Below, piece after piece: positions 17,260 through 26,084 of a DNA stretch of 64,000 nucleotides. The stretch spans positions 4,321,159 to 4,385,158 of the forward strand of contig NZ_CP063311.1 of NCBI RefSeq assembly GCF_015245355.1, written 5' to 3'. The notes under the pieces are model-generated. The model saw only the letters and a list, made by a program, of their open reading frames with translations. It did no database searches and had not been told where the DNA came from. The position numbers were made by a program, and so were the translations under genes. The DNA is from Anabaenopsis elenkinii CCIBt3563 (GTDB taxonomy: Bacteria; Cyanobacteriota; Cyanobacteriia; Cyanobacteriales; Nostocaceae). How positions within the stretch are numbered: position 1 is the first letter of the stretch; the number at the start of each line of letters is the position of its first letter.

Positions 17260-18387
17260 ATGTCTAAAAATCTCAACTCTCAAGAGTTAAAACCTGATCA
17301 ACCCAATGATCAACCTCCTGCGGAATCTCAAACAGCAGTAAAACGGGAAGCAGATACACGCAGTTCAGTAGAAACTGGTTTATCAAAGGATACCGCATTT
17401 GTAGCTGCTCCTAGAGCCATTGAAGTGATTTTTGACCCTGGTAATCGCTCAATTCTGCTCTATGATGGCAAGAATCTTGTCAAACTAGCTTCTTTATATG
17501 CATGGCTATCTGGGAATCGTAAACCCATCCGTATGAATGATCAATCATCTGTTGTTGAAATTCATACCTCAGATGGTAGTTCTGAATATAATGGTACTCG
17601 CTATTTGATTGGCGAAGCAGCCTCCAGACAACCCCGTTACGAACGGGTCTACAATCGTCCTAAATTTGATGAATGCTTACTTTATCTGCTACCCTGTATC
17701 GGTAAACTTTTCCCCAAACAGAAAGATCTGACTCTAGCGGTGAAAGTCAATGCTACAGAAGCTGAACTTCATCAAAATCTTTTGGAGCAAAAGCTCAAGG
17801 GAAAGACAGAAGCTACTCTTGACGGACGGGATATCTCACTCACGGTGGAGTCTGTGACTGTTTTTGAGGAAGGTTTGGGAGCTTGGTATCTGCTGAATGA
17901 TTCTGAACCTCAAATCAAAGGCCACTATACAGGAGTGCTAAATTTGGGCGGAGCCACTATTGACTCTATTTTAGTGGATTATGATGGCTATGTTTTAACA
18001 GAAGCCAGTTTGAGAAGTCCTAAGGGGGGTACATTTGACCTGGCCACGGAAATCAGACGCGTCATTACAGCTGACCGAGCAGATATGGCTTATCTAGAGG
18101 CCGATGTAATTATGAATTGTCTGGAGTTCAATGATTATGTCATTGATGGTTATGATTTCTCATCTATTGTCAGAAATGAGATAGATAACTGGTTTAAGTC
18201 GGTGATGGGAAAAACTCAAGCTGTCTGGTCTAGTTACTTCCATAAAATTTCTCGCTATATCCTTACAGGTGGTAGTGCTTATCTAGTTATTGATAAAGCT
18301 GCTCGTTCCCCCAAGTTCCACGTTACCCGTAACCCCGTATACGATAATGTTATAGGTCTCTATGGACGACAAAAAATTAATAGCTAA
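17260..18387 (+). CDS. ParM/StbA-family actin-like protein
   Basis: The 375-residue protein resembles actin-like ATPases of the ParM/StbA type. It has an N-terminal phosphate-1-like segment EVIFDPGNRSILLYDG, a central GVLNLGGATIDSILVDYDG (phosphate 2), and a C-terminal YILTGGSAYLV adenosine loop. Such proteins form filaments that move plasmids or organise cell structures. The ATG at 17260 is preferred over a TTG at 17209 because the family homology begins after it. It overlaps the following gene by 26 nt, which suggests a coupled pair like ParM-ParR. The rest of the window looks chromosomal, so a role other than plasmid partition, or an integrated plasmid remnant, is possible. Confidence 0.72.
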   Translation: MSKNLNSQELKPDQPNDQPPAESQTAVKREADTRSSVETGLSKDTAFVAAPRAIEVIFDPGNRSILLYDGKNLVKLASLYAWLSGNRKPIRMNDQSSVVEIHTSDGSSEYNGTRYLIGEAASRQPRYERVYNRPKFDECLLYLLPCIGKLFPKQKDLTLAVKVNATEAELHQNLLEQKLKGKTEATLDGRDISLTVESVTVFEEGLGAWYLLNDSEPQIKGHYTGVLNLGGATIDSILVDYDGYVLTEASLRSPKGGTFDLATEIRRVITADRADMAYLEADVIMNCLEFNDYVIDGYDFSSIVRNEIDNWFKSVMGKTQAVWSSYFHKISRYILTGGSAYLVIDKAARSPKFHVTRNPVYDNVIGLYGRQKINS

Positions 18388-18751
18388 TATGGATTTTGTC
18401 AGGAAAAAAATTGCTCGACGTAAGCTTCAAAAACGTTCCGGTTCAACCCATGTCTGGAGCATGACTGCTACGATCAAGGAAGAAAATTATGATGTGGTAT
18501 TAACCGAAGGTGACAATAGCGAAACTGACAGCGTATCTAAAGTTGTTAACCGTGCATTAACTCTGATGCAAAGATTAATGGACTCTACCCAAACCGATAC
18601 GTTTTCCGAAGCTATGGATGTCGCCCTTCGGTTGGTGAAGCAGACTAACTTATCTACTGTCAAGGAGTCTGAGAATGTTGTTTCTCAACCAGATCATTCA
18701 AACACAAACATTGATTTTGTTGATCCTGATTTTTTGAATGTCATGGGATAG
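18362..18751 (+). CDS. Unknown 129-residue partner of the ParM-like protein
   Basis: No family is recognised. The N-terminus is very basic (DFVRKKIARRKLQKR), suggesting nucleic-acid binding. The middle is helical with two similar helices (VSKVVNRALTLMQRLM and FSEAMDVALRLVKQ), and the C-terminus is acidic. It overlaps the ParM-like gene by 26 nt. An alternative ATG at 18389 would remove the overlap. Position and charge suggest a ParR-like adaptor between filament and DNA, but no ParR motif is seen. This is inference. Confidence 0.65.
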   Translation: MDDKKLIANMDFVRKKIARRKLQKRSGSTHVWSMTATIKEENYDVVLTEGDNSETDSVSKVVNRALTLMQRLMDSTQTDTFSEAMDVALRLVKQTNLSTVKESENVVSQPDHSNTNIDFVDPDFLNVMG

Positions 18752-18779
18752 TCAGACTCAGCTTTTAATTGAGGATAAA

Positions 18780-19022
18780 TTACTGAAAATGTCGCCGAAA
18801 GCGGGGATCAAGTTTATCTGTTTTTTCCTGATTACAAGTAAAACACAGGGTCTGTAAGTTGCTGATATCATTTTGACCACCACGAGCTAGGGGGATAATA
18901 TGGTCAACTGTCAGCTTAGTTTCTGAACTTGTTTTACCACAGCTTTGACATTGATATTTATCTCTTGCAAATACGTATTTTCTCACTGAGGAGGGAATGG
19001 GAATCCGGGGGGTTTTATTCAT
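18780..19022 (-). CDS. Small HNH endonuclease
   Basis: The 80-residue protein is an almost bare HNH domain. It shows the zinc ligands CQSCG and CFTCN and the core TVDHIIPLARGGQNDISNLQTL with catalytic His and structural Asn. HNH domains of this size occur as solitary nucleases, homing-type enzymes or toxins. It starts 14 nt after the end of the dynamin-like gene on the same strand, so the two are probably co-transcribed. It converges with the ParM partner gene. Confidence 0.85.
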   Translation of the reverse strand: MNKTPRIPIPSSVRKYVFARDKYQCQSCGKTSSETKLTVDHIIPLARGGQNDISNLQTLCFTCNQEKTDKLDPRFRRHFQ

Positions 19023-19036
19023 TAGTTACCATCACT

Positions 19037-21442
19037 TCAGGAATCAGCGACAATCTGCTGAAAATCTTCATTGCTAATTACAGGTAATAAATGATCATAC
19101 AACTGCATAGACTGTAAACAGTTATTAATATGGGAGACTGCTGTGTTATAACCATCAATTTTCTCTTTAACAACATTCAGTAAGCGTTGATTACTCAGAA
19201 TTTTGTCCTCTGCTTCCTGTTGTAAAGTTTTTTCCAAATAAGCACGGGCTTGGGAGTATTGCTGTAATATATTATCCTCTTGCTCCTGTGCCATGGCTAA
19301 TAATTGCTTTTTGAGGATGGTGTTGATAGTTTGACGCAAAGATTTACAAACTGTCTGGGAAACCTTTGGTTCAAAATCCAACTTTAACAATTGTCTAATT
19401 GCTGGTTCAGCTTCTACCATACTTTGGGAATCGTAACTTTGGGAGGTTTGCAACAAAGTCTGACGAAACTGATATATAGAAAAAGTCCCCTCATCATAAA
19501 ATCTCGGACTTTCTCGCACAAAGCGATCGCATTCCGCACTCGCTGCATTATCCAAAATCACTGAAACGTTTTTGGCTGTAGCTTTTACCTGTTCCTCAAT
19601 TCCCCCATCATTACCTAACAATCGATACAATTGACGATAGTATTCTGATTTGCGAATCTTGTCAATTAATTGCCCAAACAAATTATTTACTAATTGTTGA
19701 CAACATTCGCTCAAAATATCCTCTAACTCGTTTGCTAAATAATAAAATGCTTCTACTAAAATCGCCAGTAAAGGCGCAGTGGAATTGCGGGGATGGCTAC
19801 GGGTAGAACGTTGATAAGCATCAGCGACGGAAAATGTGTTTAGTAACTCATCTAAACGCCGAATCATCCGCCCTTGTAGTTGGCGAAAATCACGCTCAAA
19901 AGCATCACAGGAATGATTAATTATTAGGTTGACCTCTTCTGTGATGTGCTGACCAAATTCTTTAGATACTTGCTGGAGTTGCTGATTCAGTCGTTGTAAC
20001 TCCTGCGCCTTCATCCCCTCAATTTCTCGCGGTTGACTATCTAGTTTTATGTATTCAGTTTGATAATGTTTTTTTAATTTAATACAAACATCTTCTAAAT
20101 CATCAGCCAAATTTTCAAATAGTTGTGGGCGCTTTTCTTCTACCAAATATTTAGTAATCGCTGTGCGAAATTCCTCAATACCACTATCTTGAATTAGCTG
20201 ATTAATTAAAGGCGTTCCCTGCTCTGCTAAAATTCTGACATAATTCTCATTGGGAGTTTCATAACTGTTTACCGAAATCCGAAAATGACTGGATGATAAT
20301 TTACCAGAATTAGCACAGTAACGGTTAAACTCATTAATAAATTGCGGTGTTTCTTCTCTCCCATTACTACTTTTAACAGTATCTGCAAAAACAGAATCTA
20401 ACCCAAATCTATCGCTGATAGTTGTATGTTTAATCTGACTGCCGTAAAATCCCAGTAATCCACTGGTTTTATAGACCCTAGGAGCATCACGAAACTCTTT
20501 ACTGATTAAGTCATCTAAGCGCTGCTTTAGCTGGGTATTATACCAAGTTTCATCAATGCGGTTGAAAGTGTAGAAAATGCGATCGCGTATTCCCCCATTG
20601 TCTCGCATTATTTCTAAAAGTTCCGTTTCCTCCTTGGTCATATCACCAGCAGCAGCAGGTTTTAATACACACACCACCGCTGATGTATCCGGATGTTGAA
20701 TTTTAGCATAAGTTAACTGTGCATCCTTCTCCACCGGTGCATCAATACCAGGAGTATCAATAATTACATTTCCATCTTCTAACAGGGGATGATTGCAGTA
20801 ATATTCAATTCGTTTTAAAACAGAGCTATTACTACCACGCCGCGCATATCCCGCAGCTTCCTTAATATTAGAAAAATTAAATTGCTCCATAGAATATGTA
20901 GCATTCTTCATCGTCTGAATATGTTGACGATTTGCCTCATAGCCATCAAGTAGTAATATTAAAGCCCTCCCTTGTTTTGCTCGTTCTGACTTACTTTCTC
21001 CACCTTCCTGCTGAATAATAGCATTACAACCTTGACGCAGTAAATCAATAATTTCAGGTTGGTTAATATTAGCTGCTGTTTGAAACCCCAATTTTTCACA
21101 TAAAAAACTGGCTTGTTCCCGAATTTCTACTTCACTTAAAAAGGTTAAAACCACCCTTTCCTGATCTAATGGTGCATACTCAATTCTGCATTCTGTACCT
21201 GTAGCGTGTCCTTCTGCACTGTATAGTAATTCCCTTTCCAGTAGTGCATTAATCAACATCGACTTACCCGCACTAAATGCACCTGCAAAGACAATTTCAA
21301 ACTGCGGTGAAACGACTTTTTCCAGAGAAGTTTGCACAGATGCAATATCTTCAGAGCGCAAAGATGGCTCTTGTTGCAACAGTTGTAATACAGTTTCAAC
21401 CTGCTGTTTTAAATTTTCACACTGGGTAGGGAGGTTCGACAT
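19037..21442 (-). CDS. Dynamin-like large GTPase
   Basis: The 801-residue protein belongs to the bacterial dynamin-like superfamily. The GTPase motifs are G1 GAFSAGKS near residue 55, a G2 Thr in GHATGTEC near 80, G3 IDTPGIDAP near 228, and a G4-like FNRIDE near 278. A long helical stalk follows, with a moderately hydrophobic stretch (APLLAILVEAFYYLANEL) near 565 that could act as a membrane paddle. Bacterial dynamins remodel membranes, and some delay phage lysis. The small HNH gene follows it at 14 nt. The function in this organism is not known. Confidence 0.85.
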   Translation of the reverse strand: MSNLPTQCENLKQQVETVLQLLQQEPSLRSEDIASVQTSLEKVVSPQFEIVFAGAFSAGKSMLINALLERELLYSAEGHATGTECRIEYAPLDQERVVLTFLSEVEIREQASFLCEKLGFQTAANINQPEIIDLLRQGCNAIIQQEGGESKSERAKQGRALILLLDGYEANRQHIQTMKNATYSMEQFNFSNIKEAAGYARRGSNSSVLKRIEYYCNHPLLEDGNVIIDTPGIDAPVEKDAQLTYAKIQHPDTSAVVCVLKPAAAGDMTKEETELLEIMRDNGGIRDRIFYTFNRIDETWYNTQLKQRLDDLISKEFRDAPRVYKTSGLLGFYGSQIKHTTISDRFGLDSVFADTVKSSNGREETPQFINEFNRYCANSGKLSSSHFRISVNSYETPNENYVRILAEQGTPLINQLIQDSGIEEFRTAITKYLVEEKRPQLFENLADDLEDVCIKLKKHYQTEYIKLDSQPREIEGMKAQELQRLNQQLQQVSKEFGQHITEEVNLIINHSCDAFERDFRQLQGRMIRRLDELLNTFSVADAYQRSTRSHPRNSTAPLLAILVEAFYYLANELEDILSECCQQLVNNLFGQLIDKIRKSEYYRQLYRLLGNDGGIEEQVKATAKNVSVILDNAASAECDRFVRESPRFYDEGTFSIYQFRQTLLQTSQSYDSQSMVEAEPAIRQLLKLDFEPKVSQTVCKSLRQTINTILKKQLLAMAQEQEDNILQQYSQARAYLEKTLQQEAEDKILSNQRLLNVVKEKIDGYNTAVSHINNCLQSMQLYDHLLPVISNEDFQQIVADS

Positions 21443-21483
21443 GATTCTTTATCTATAATCTAAGTATTCAGCCCGCTATTCCG

Positions 21484-21497
21484 GGGGCGATCGCCCC
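21484..21497. repeat. HIP1-centred palindrome
   Basis: GGGGCGATCGCCCC is a perfect 14-bp palindrome. It lies between the GIY-YIG gene and the dynamin-like gene, both on the minus strand. It could terminate the former or act as a site before the latter. HIP1 cores make such palindromes common in these genomes. Confidence 0.35.
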
Positions 21498-21527
21498 ATC
21501 CATGATATATATTATTTTCCCTCTACA

Positions 21528-22148
21528 CTAACCCAAACCTCGCACCACAGGATAAATCGCCACAGACTTTACCGTGGCTATACCTGTCTTTTCCTCTTCT
21601 TTCTTCTTTTCCTTCAGCAGGGAGTTGAGCGCCTCCACTTCCTCCGAATAGTCCCATGTGTTCCTTTTAACTAAATATGCATTTAAATCAGGGGTTTTGA
21701 TTTTTCCCCCATGCTTCTGAATCAGGGTCACCAGGTTAGGCTTTAACTCCTCCAATTCCTGCTCTAGATTCGCCTGCATCTGCTTAATTTCCCGATATCT
21801 GTGAAAATACTCAGACTCATCATACCCTAAATCAACCAGGGGTAACTCAGGCTCAGTTAAGTTTTTATTTAGTGGTGGTTGGAACTTTTGAATATTCTTA
21901 TATTCCCAGTCATGCAAATCATCCACATCATCCCAATTTAAGTAACATATCCACTGACCGCCATTACTTTTGAAATCCCCAGTCCGCTCATGGTTTTGGT
22001 GTCTGTGTCTTAAGCTACTCGTAGAAATACCAACATACCAAACCCTGTAAGCATCATCACATATAAAGTAAATACCTGGTGAATCAGGTAAATTATGGTG
22101 TTCACCTAGCATCACCTTAGCTAGTTTTTTAATTATTATCTCCATCAC
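21528..22148 (-). CDS. GIY-YIG nuclease domain protein
   Basis: The 206-residue protein has a GIY-YIG nuclease domain in its first 100 residues: GIYFICDD, then VWYVGIS, an Arg-rich helix SLRHRHQNH, and WEYKNIQKFQPPLN with the metal-binding Glu. The C-terminal half is a charged coiled coil (MQANLEQELEELKPNLVTLI) ending with a lysine/glutamate-rich stretch. Such nucleases cut one or both DNA strands. No methyltransferase or repair partner is adjacent. It is upstream of, and co-oriented with, the dynamin-like and HNH genes, 85 nt away with a palindrome between them. Confidence 0.85.
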   Translation of the reverse strand: MMEIIIKKLAKVMLGEHHNLPDSPGIYFICDDAYRVWYVGISTSSLRHRHQNHERTGDFKSNGGQWICYLNWDDVDDLHDWEYKNIQKFQPPLNKNLTEPELPLVDLGYDESEYFHRYREIKQMQANLEQELEELKPNLVTLIQKHGGKIKTPDLNAYLVKRNTWDYSEEVEALNSLLKEKKKEEEKTGIATVKSVAIYPVVRGLG

Positions 22149-22258
22149 ACAAGTTCATTAATTCCAGTATTTAAAGATACTACCATCTTTGGTATAAATA
22201 AAAAAATACCTCTAAAGATAGATTTAAAATCCTGAAAAAGAGGTACTGCGCCTTGATT

Positions 22259-23227
22259 TTAATCCTTCCCGTTCCTCCACACCGGAGGCAAAGTATCTAA
22301 ATTTACTTTTTTTCTTTGACCTTCCCTGGTATTTTTCCACAGCACCGTAAACCCACCAGCACCTAACCTATACTGGGGAAACAGCCGATAACAAGGAATA
22401 TCAGTTAAATGGGATTGATATTCCCCTAAATAACTGACTGTAACAGGTTTAAAATCAGGGAACCGTGACATAAACCATTGACAAACCTGCTCATTTTCCT
22501 CTGGAGAGTAAGTACAGGTCATATAAGCAAGATAGCCCTGGGGTGCAACTAATTGAGCCGAATTAGCTAGAATCCTCTTTTGTCGATTAGCACTTTTATT
22601 AATCGCTGTGGGATGAAAACAGCCAGGGGCTTTTTCACCTTTAGCTACTAAAGATTGTCCAGTACAAGGCGCATCAACTATAACTAAATCACTAGATAAT
22701 GGGATTTGCTCCGTAAAAATACTAGAATCTCGACTCACCACAGTACAAGGGCTAACTTGACAACGCTTTAAATTAGAAATCAGCATCCCTAAACGTTTAC
22801 CAATGACCTCATTGCAAATTAGTAAATTAGGTTGCAAAGCTTTCCAAGCAAAAATACTCTTACCCCCTGGGGAAGCACACATATCAAAAACTAAACCCAC
22901 CGACGGAGGAATCATCAATAAAACTGTAGCCTCAAACACAGAAGAAAAATCTAAACAATAAAAATCACCTTGTTGATGTAGAGGATGTTTACCAGGCTTT
23001 TCTGTTAATGATAAACGCTGCACAAAATCTGGTTGCCAATTTATTGATGATTCTACCGAAAAAGGTGATAAATTAGGCTGATTTTGACACCAAATAATAG
23101 CAGGGTTAAAGGGTTGAGGATTCATTAATGAATCAACAAATTGCTCTTGTTTATCAGGGTTTTCAAACAAACGACGTGAGAGCTTAAGTAATAAATTCGA
23201 TGGCTTTTCCATTAGTAAAAATGTCAC
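22259..23227 (-). CDS. RsmB/NSUN-family RNA cytosine-5 methyltransferase
   Basis: The 322-residue SAM-dependent enzyme methylates carbon 5 of cytosine in rRNA or tRNA. Motif I reads VFDMCASPGGKSIFAWKAL near residue 110. Motif IV reads IVDAPCTGQSL near 185, with one catalytic Cys. Motif VI reads MTCTYSPEENEQ near 238, with the second Cys. The C-terminal region RLGAGGFTVLWK is also typical. No extra PUA or NusB domain is seen. Starts at 23227 or at the second Met (23212) are both possible. Which RNA it modifies cannot be read from the sequence. Confidence 0.88.
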   Translation of the reverse strand: MTFLLMEKPSNLLLKLSRRLFENPDKQEQFVDSLMNPQPFNPAIIWCQNQPNLSPFSVESSINWQPDFVQRLSLTEKPGKHPLHQQGDFYCLDFSSVFEATVLLMIPPSVGLVFDMCASPGGKSIFAWKALQPNLLICNEVIGKRLGMLISNLKRCQVSPCTVVSRDSSIFTEQIPLSSDLVIVDAPCTGQSLVAKGEKAPGCFHPTAINKSANRQKRILANSAQLVAPQGYLAYMTCTYSPEENEQVCQWFMSRFPDFKPVTVSYLGEYQSHLTDIPCYRLFPQYRLGAGGFTVLWKNTREGQRKKVNLDTLPPVWRNGKD

Positions 23228-23336
23228 AGAAGAACAATGTTATAGCTAGTCTTAGCTGCATACTGAAAATATCATGACCGGTTAATCCAACTGAATCAAG
23301 AATGTTTGCTCCAAAACTGTTCGGAGATAATCATCA

Positions 23337-24758
23337 ATGTTGAATAATTTCCCGGATAAATTACGCCGAGAAGCGCAATTGTGGCGAGATGAAGGGCTAA
23401 TTAGTGCTTCACAGTACGAAGACTTAGCACAACGTTATGGATTTAAGAACCTAGAAGCAGCATCACGCGATCGCTTTGTGGTCACTGCAATTGGTATAGG
23501 TAGTATCCTGTTGTGTTTAGGTATAATTACCTTCATAGCCACAAATTGGCAATCATGGTCACGAGAAGTCAAGTTCATCTTGATGATCAGTTTATTTCTC
23601 TCCACTAGTATCACGGGCTTCTCTACATGGGTAGAAGCTAAATCTGGGAACAATGAAAAGAGAAAACAGCAACAAAGTAAACGCATCTTGGGAGAAGGAC
23701 TACTCATTCTGAGTGCCTTCATTTTAGGTGCAAACATATTGCTCATGGCAGAGATTTTCAATATTAATGGTTCCCCAGCACAATTGTTTTTAGCCTGGGG
23801 ATTTGGGGTTCTGGTCATGGCCTACAGTTTGTGTTTAAACTCCCTGGGAATTATGGCTATTATCCTCAGCCAAATTGGTTACTGGGCTGGAAGAGGAGAC
23901 TTTGGGGTTTCCACACTTGACTGGAACTGGGTAAGTTTAGCTGTTCGACATATGCCCTTATTGTCATGGTTGCTCTTCGTACCCTTAGCATACTTTTGTC
24001 GCTCTCGCTGGATTTTTGTCTTAGCAGCCTTTGTGTTTGCTGGTACCTTGCAGTTGAATGTCAATCCCCTACCACTGCTCAACCTTGACAACATAGCCCC
24101 TTGGGCAGCATCCTTTGCTTTTGCACTGCCACCTGCATTATTCTGGAGTTATGACGATTTACTGTTCCCCACAGTCAATTACAGGTTATTTCAACCCCTC
24201 GCGCGTCACCTCGCCTTAATATTTTTTAGCTTAGTGTTTTATGTCTTATCTTTCCGTTGGCAATGGATAGCCCCAACATTGAATCCTTTTATGTCCACTA
24301 GCAACAATAACCTATTCATGTCTCTCCCTGTGATCGATTTAGGGGTTCTCAGTGGTTTAGCAGTATTACAATGGTTATCAATGCTGCGTCTGCGCAATAA
24401 TCCCCCCCGCCGGGAGGTGATTTTTACCCTGGCTGTTATTGTTACCTTTTTGGCTTTCATTATTATTACACCTTTCTGGCATCTAGCTATTACCCGCATT
24501 GATGAATTAGGCACTTTCATCTTTAATGTGCTTTTCGCCTTCTTAGCATTCGGGTTAATCCGAGAAGGATTAAAGTTAAACAATAGGAGAACATTCTGGG
24601 GAGGTATGCTATTATTAACCTTACAAATTATTAGTAGGGTAATAGAGTATAACACCGACCGACTGTTTCAGTCCTTGGTGTTCGTCATCTGCGGTTGGGG
24701 ATTAATTACCGCCGGACTATGGTTTGAACGTCGTCTACCTAGTAAGTCTAATTCATAA
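23337..24758 (+). CDS. DUF2157 integral membrane protein
   Basis: The 473-residue protein starts with a short soluble region (LRREAQLWRDEGLISASQYEDLAQRYG), the typical DUF2157 start. About 12 predicted membrane helices follow from residue 50 on. The function is unknown. The next gene encodes a protein with a GDYXXLXY-like domain, a combination often seen in bacteria. The two genes are 138 nt apart on the same strand. Confidence 0.82.
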   Translation: MLNNFPDKLRREAQLWRDEGLISASQYEDLAQRYGFKNLEAASRDRFVVTAIGIGSILLCLGIITFIATNWQSWSREVKFILMISLFLSTSITGFSTWVEAKSGNNEKRKQQQSKRILGEGLLILSAFILGANILLMAEIFNINGSPAQLFLAWGFGVLVMAYSLCLNSLGIMAIILSQIGYWAGRGDFGVSTLDWNWVSLAVRHMPLLSWLLFVPLAYFCRSRWIFVLAAFVFAGTLQLNVNPLPLLNLDNIAPWAASFAFALPPALFWSYDDLLFPTVNYRLFQPLARHLALIFFSLVFYVLSFRWQWIAPTLNPFMSTSNNNLFMSLPVIDLGVLSGLAVLQWLSMLRLRNNPPRREVIFTLAVIVTFLAFIIITPFWHLAITRIDELGTFIFNVLFAFLAFGLIREGLKLNNRRTFWGGMLLLTLQIISRVIEYNTDRLFQSLVFVICGWGLITAGLWFERRLPSKSNS

Positions 24759-24896
24759 TTAAACTTTTGTAACAATTACGGAAGTTTTACTGGGTGGTTT
24801 ACCCTTGTTAAAGAATCTCTGCGTTAGTCCTCATTCTGCCAATTTCACCAGACAAAATTTTGGCCAATAATAACCCTTCATCTGAGGACTAGGCTG

Positions 24897-25655
24897 ATGA
24901 GAAATAATTCCTCTGAATCAACTGGAAACCAATCATCTAAAACATTATCCCCTGAAGTTGAATTTTCTGAAAAGCTCACCTTTAGAGATTACCTCATTGC
25001 CACTGAACAAAAGGCAAACCAGCCCCTACCTTTTTGGCGGCTCTTAGTTCCCCTCTTAATTCAAACTGGAATTATCCTAGCTGTTCCCACCCAAGCACTA
25101 TACACTAACATCGCCGGTAGGGATGTGATCCTGCAAACACTGGCTCAAGACCCTAATAATGTCGTGCAAGATTTTTCACTGACACTAGAATACAATATAT
25201 CCCGTGTACAAAATTTGCGCCGGCTTCCCGGTTGGAATGATTTATTTAGAAGCAATCAGGGGAGAAACAGACAGCTGCTCCCAGGGACTAATTTATACGT
25301 GATTTTGCAAGAGCAACTTGGTTCCGATCGTGGGGTTCCCAGTCCTTGGCGACCAATTAGGGTGACTAGGAATTTACCTGACTTTCTTCCCAGTAATCAA
25401 GTAGCCATCAGAGGTGTATATCAAGATAATTCCATTAACTATGGAATAGAAACTTATTACCTTCGAGAACAACAAAGACAGCAAATTAGTAACGACATTT
25501 TCCGCAGCGCCCAGCAAACTAGAGGAAATCGACGCTCACAAATTCGACCCCTCACCGTCAGAGTTAGAGTAGACCCTCAAGGTAATGCTATACCCGTTAG
25601 TTTATGGGTGCGCGATACCTACGGCGATCGCAGTTATCGCAATTATCGCTTTTAA
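24897..25655 (+). CDS. GDYXXLXY-like membrane-anchored protein
   Basis: The 252-residue protein has a soluble N-terminus, one membrane helix at about 48-66 (LLVPLLIQTGIILAVPTQAL), and an extracytoplasmic domain. The segment ILQTLAQDPNNVVQDFSLTLEYNI looks like a diverged GDYxxLxY motif (QDFSLTLEY). This domain usually pairs with DUF2157 proteins, and here it follows one, which supports the call. The function is unknown. It ends 4 nt into the convergent gene at 25652. Confidence 0.7.
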   Translation: MRNNSSESTGNQSSKTLSPEVEFSEKLTFRDYLIATEQKANQPLPFWRLLVPLLIQTGIILAVPTQALYTNIAGRDVILQTLAQDPNNVVQDFSLTLEYNISRVQNLRRLPGWNDLFRSNQGRNRQLLPGTNLYVILQEQLGSDRGVPSPWRPIRVTRNLPDFLPSNQVAIRGVYQDNSINYGIETYYLREQQRQQISNDIFRSAQQTRGNRRSQIRPLTVRVRVDPQGNAIPVSLWVRDTYGDRSYRNYRF

Positions 25656-25891
25656 TCCTCATGGCGTAAATTCCATGCTACACCGGCCGCCGCCCCTGCG
25701 CCTGCTACCAAACCTGTAGCCATTCCTTGGATAGTTCTTTGTATGGGGTCTTGTGTGAGACAATCACTAGTCACAGTCTGAGATTGTAAGCAAGAATTAC
25801 TTTCTGCCCAGCTGGATGTACCCCCTAGAATTACACCCGCTAAACTACAGGAACAAACGAGCAACAACAGGCGCTTGGTTTTTCTATCCAT
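25652..25891 (-). CDS. Small secreted or lipid-exposed hypothetical protein
   Basis: The 79-residue protein has an N-terminal signal-like segment (RLLLLVCSCSLAGVILGGTSSWA) with a likely cut after AWA or SWA. Two Cys follow that could form a disulfide (SCLQSQTVTSDC), then a Gly/Ala-rich helix (GMATGLVAGAGAAAGVAW) like a glycine-zipper. No known family is recognised. Confidence 0.6.
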   Translation of the reverse strand: MDRKTKRLLLLVCSCSLAGVILGGTSSWAESNSCLQSQTVTSDCLTQDPIQRTIQGMATGLVAGAGAAAGVAWNLRHED

Positions 25892-26084
25892 AGATGGATG
25901 CTTTCAAGGTGAGGATGAGATAACTAACCTCAACTAATGTACAGCTGTTTCTCTAAATTGACCACTCACTACTGAAAATCCTTGTCCATGAAAAACTGCT
26001 GTAAGTCATAAACTCCAGATTGCTCTTGAGTAATGACGTTGGTATAGCTTACCCTAGGTATGCAATATTATTGTGTCACACCCA

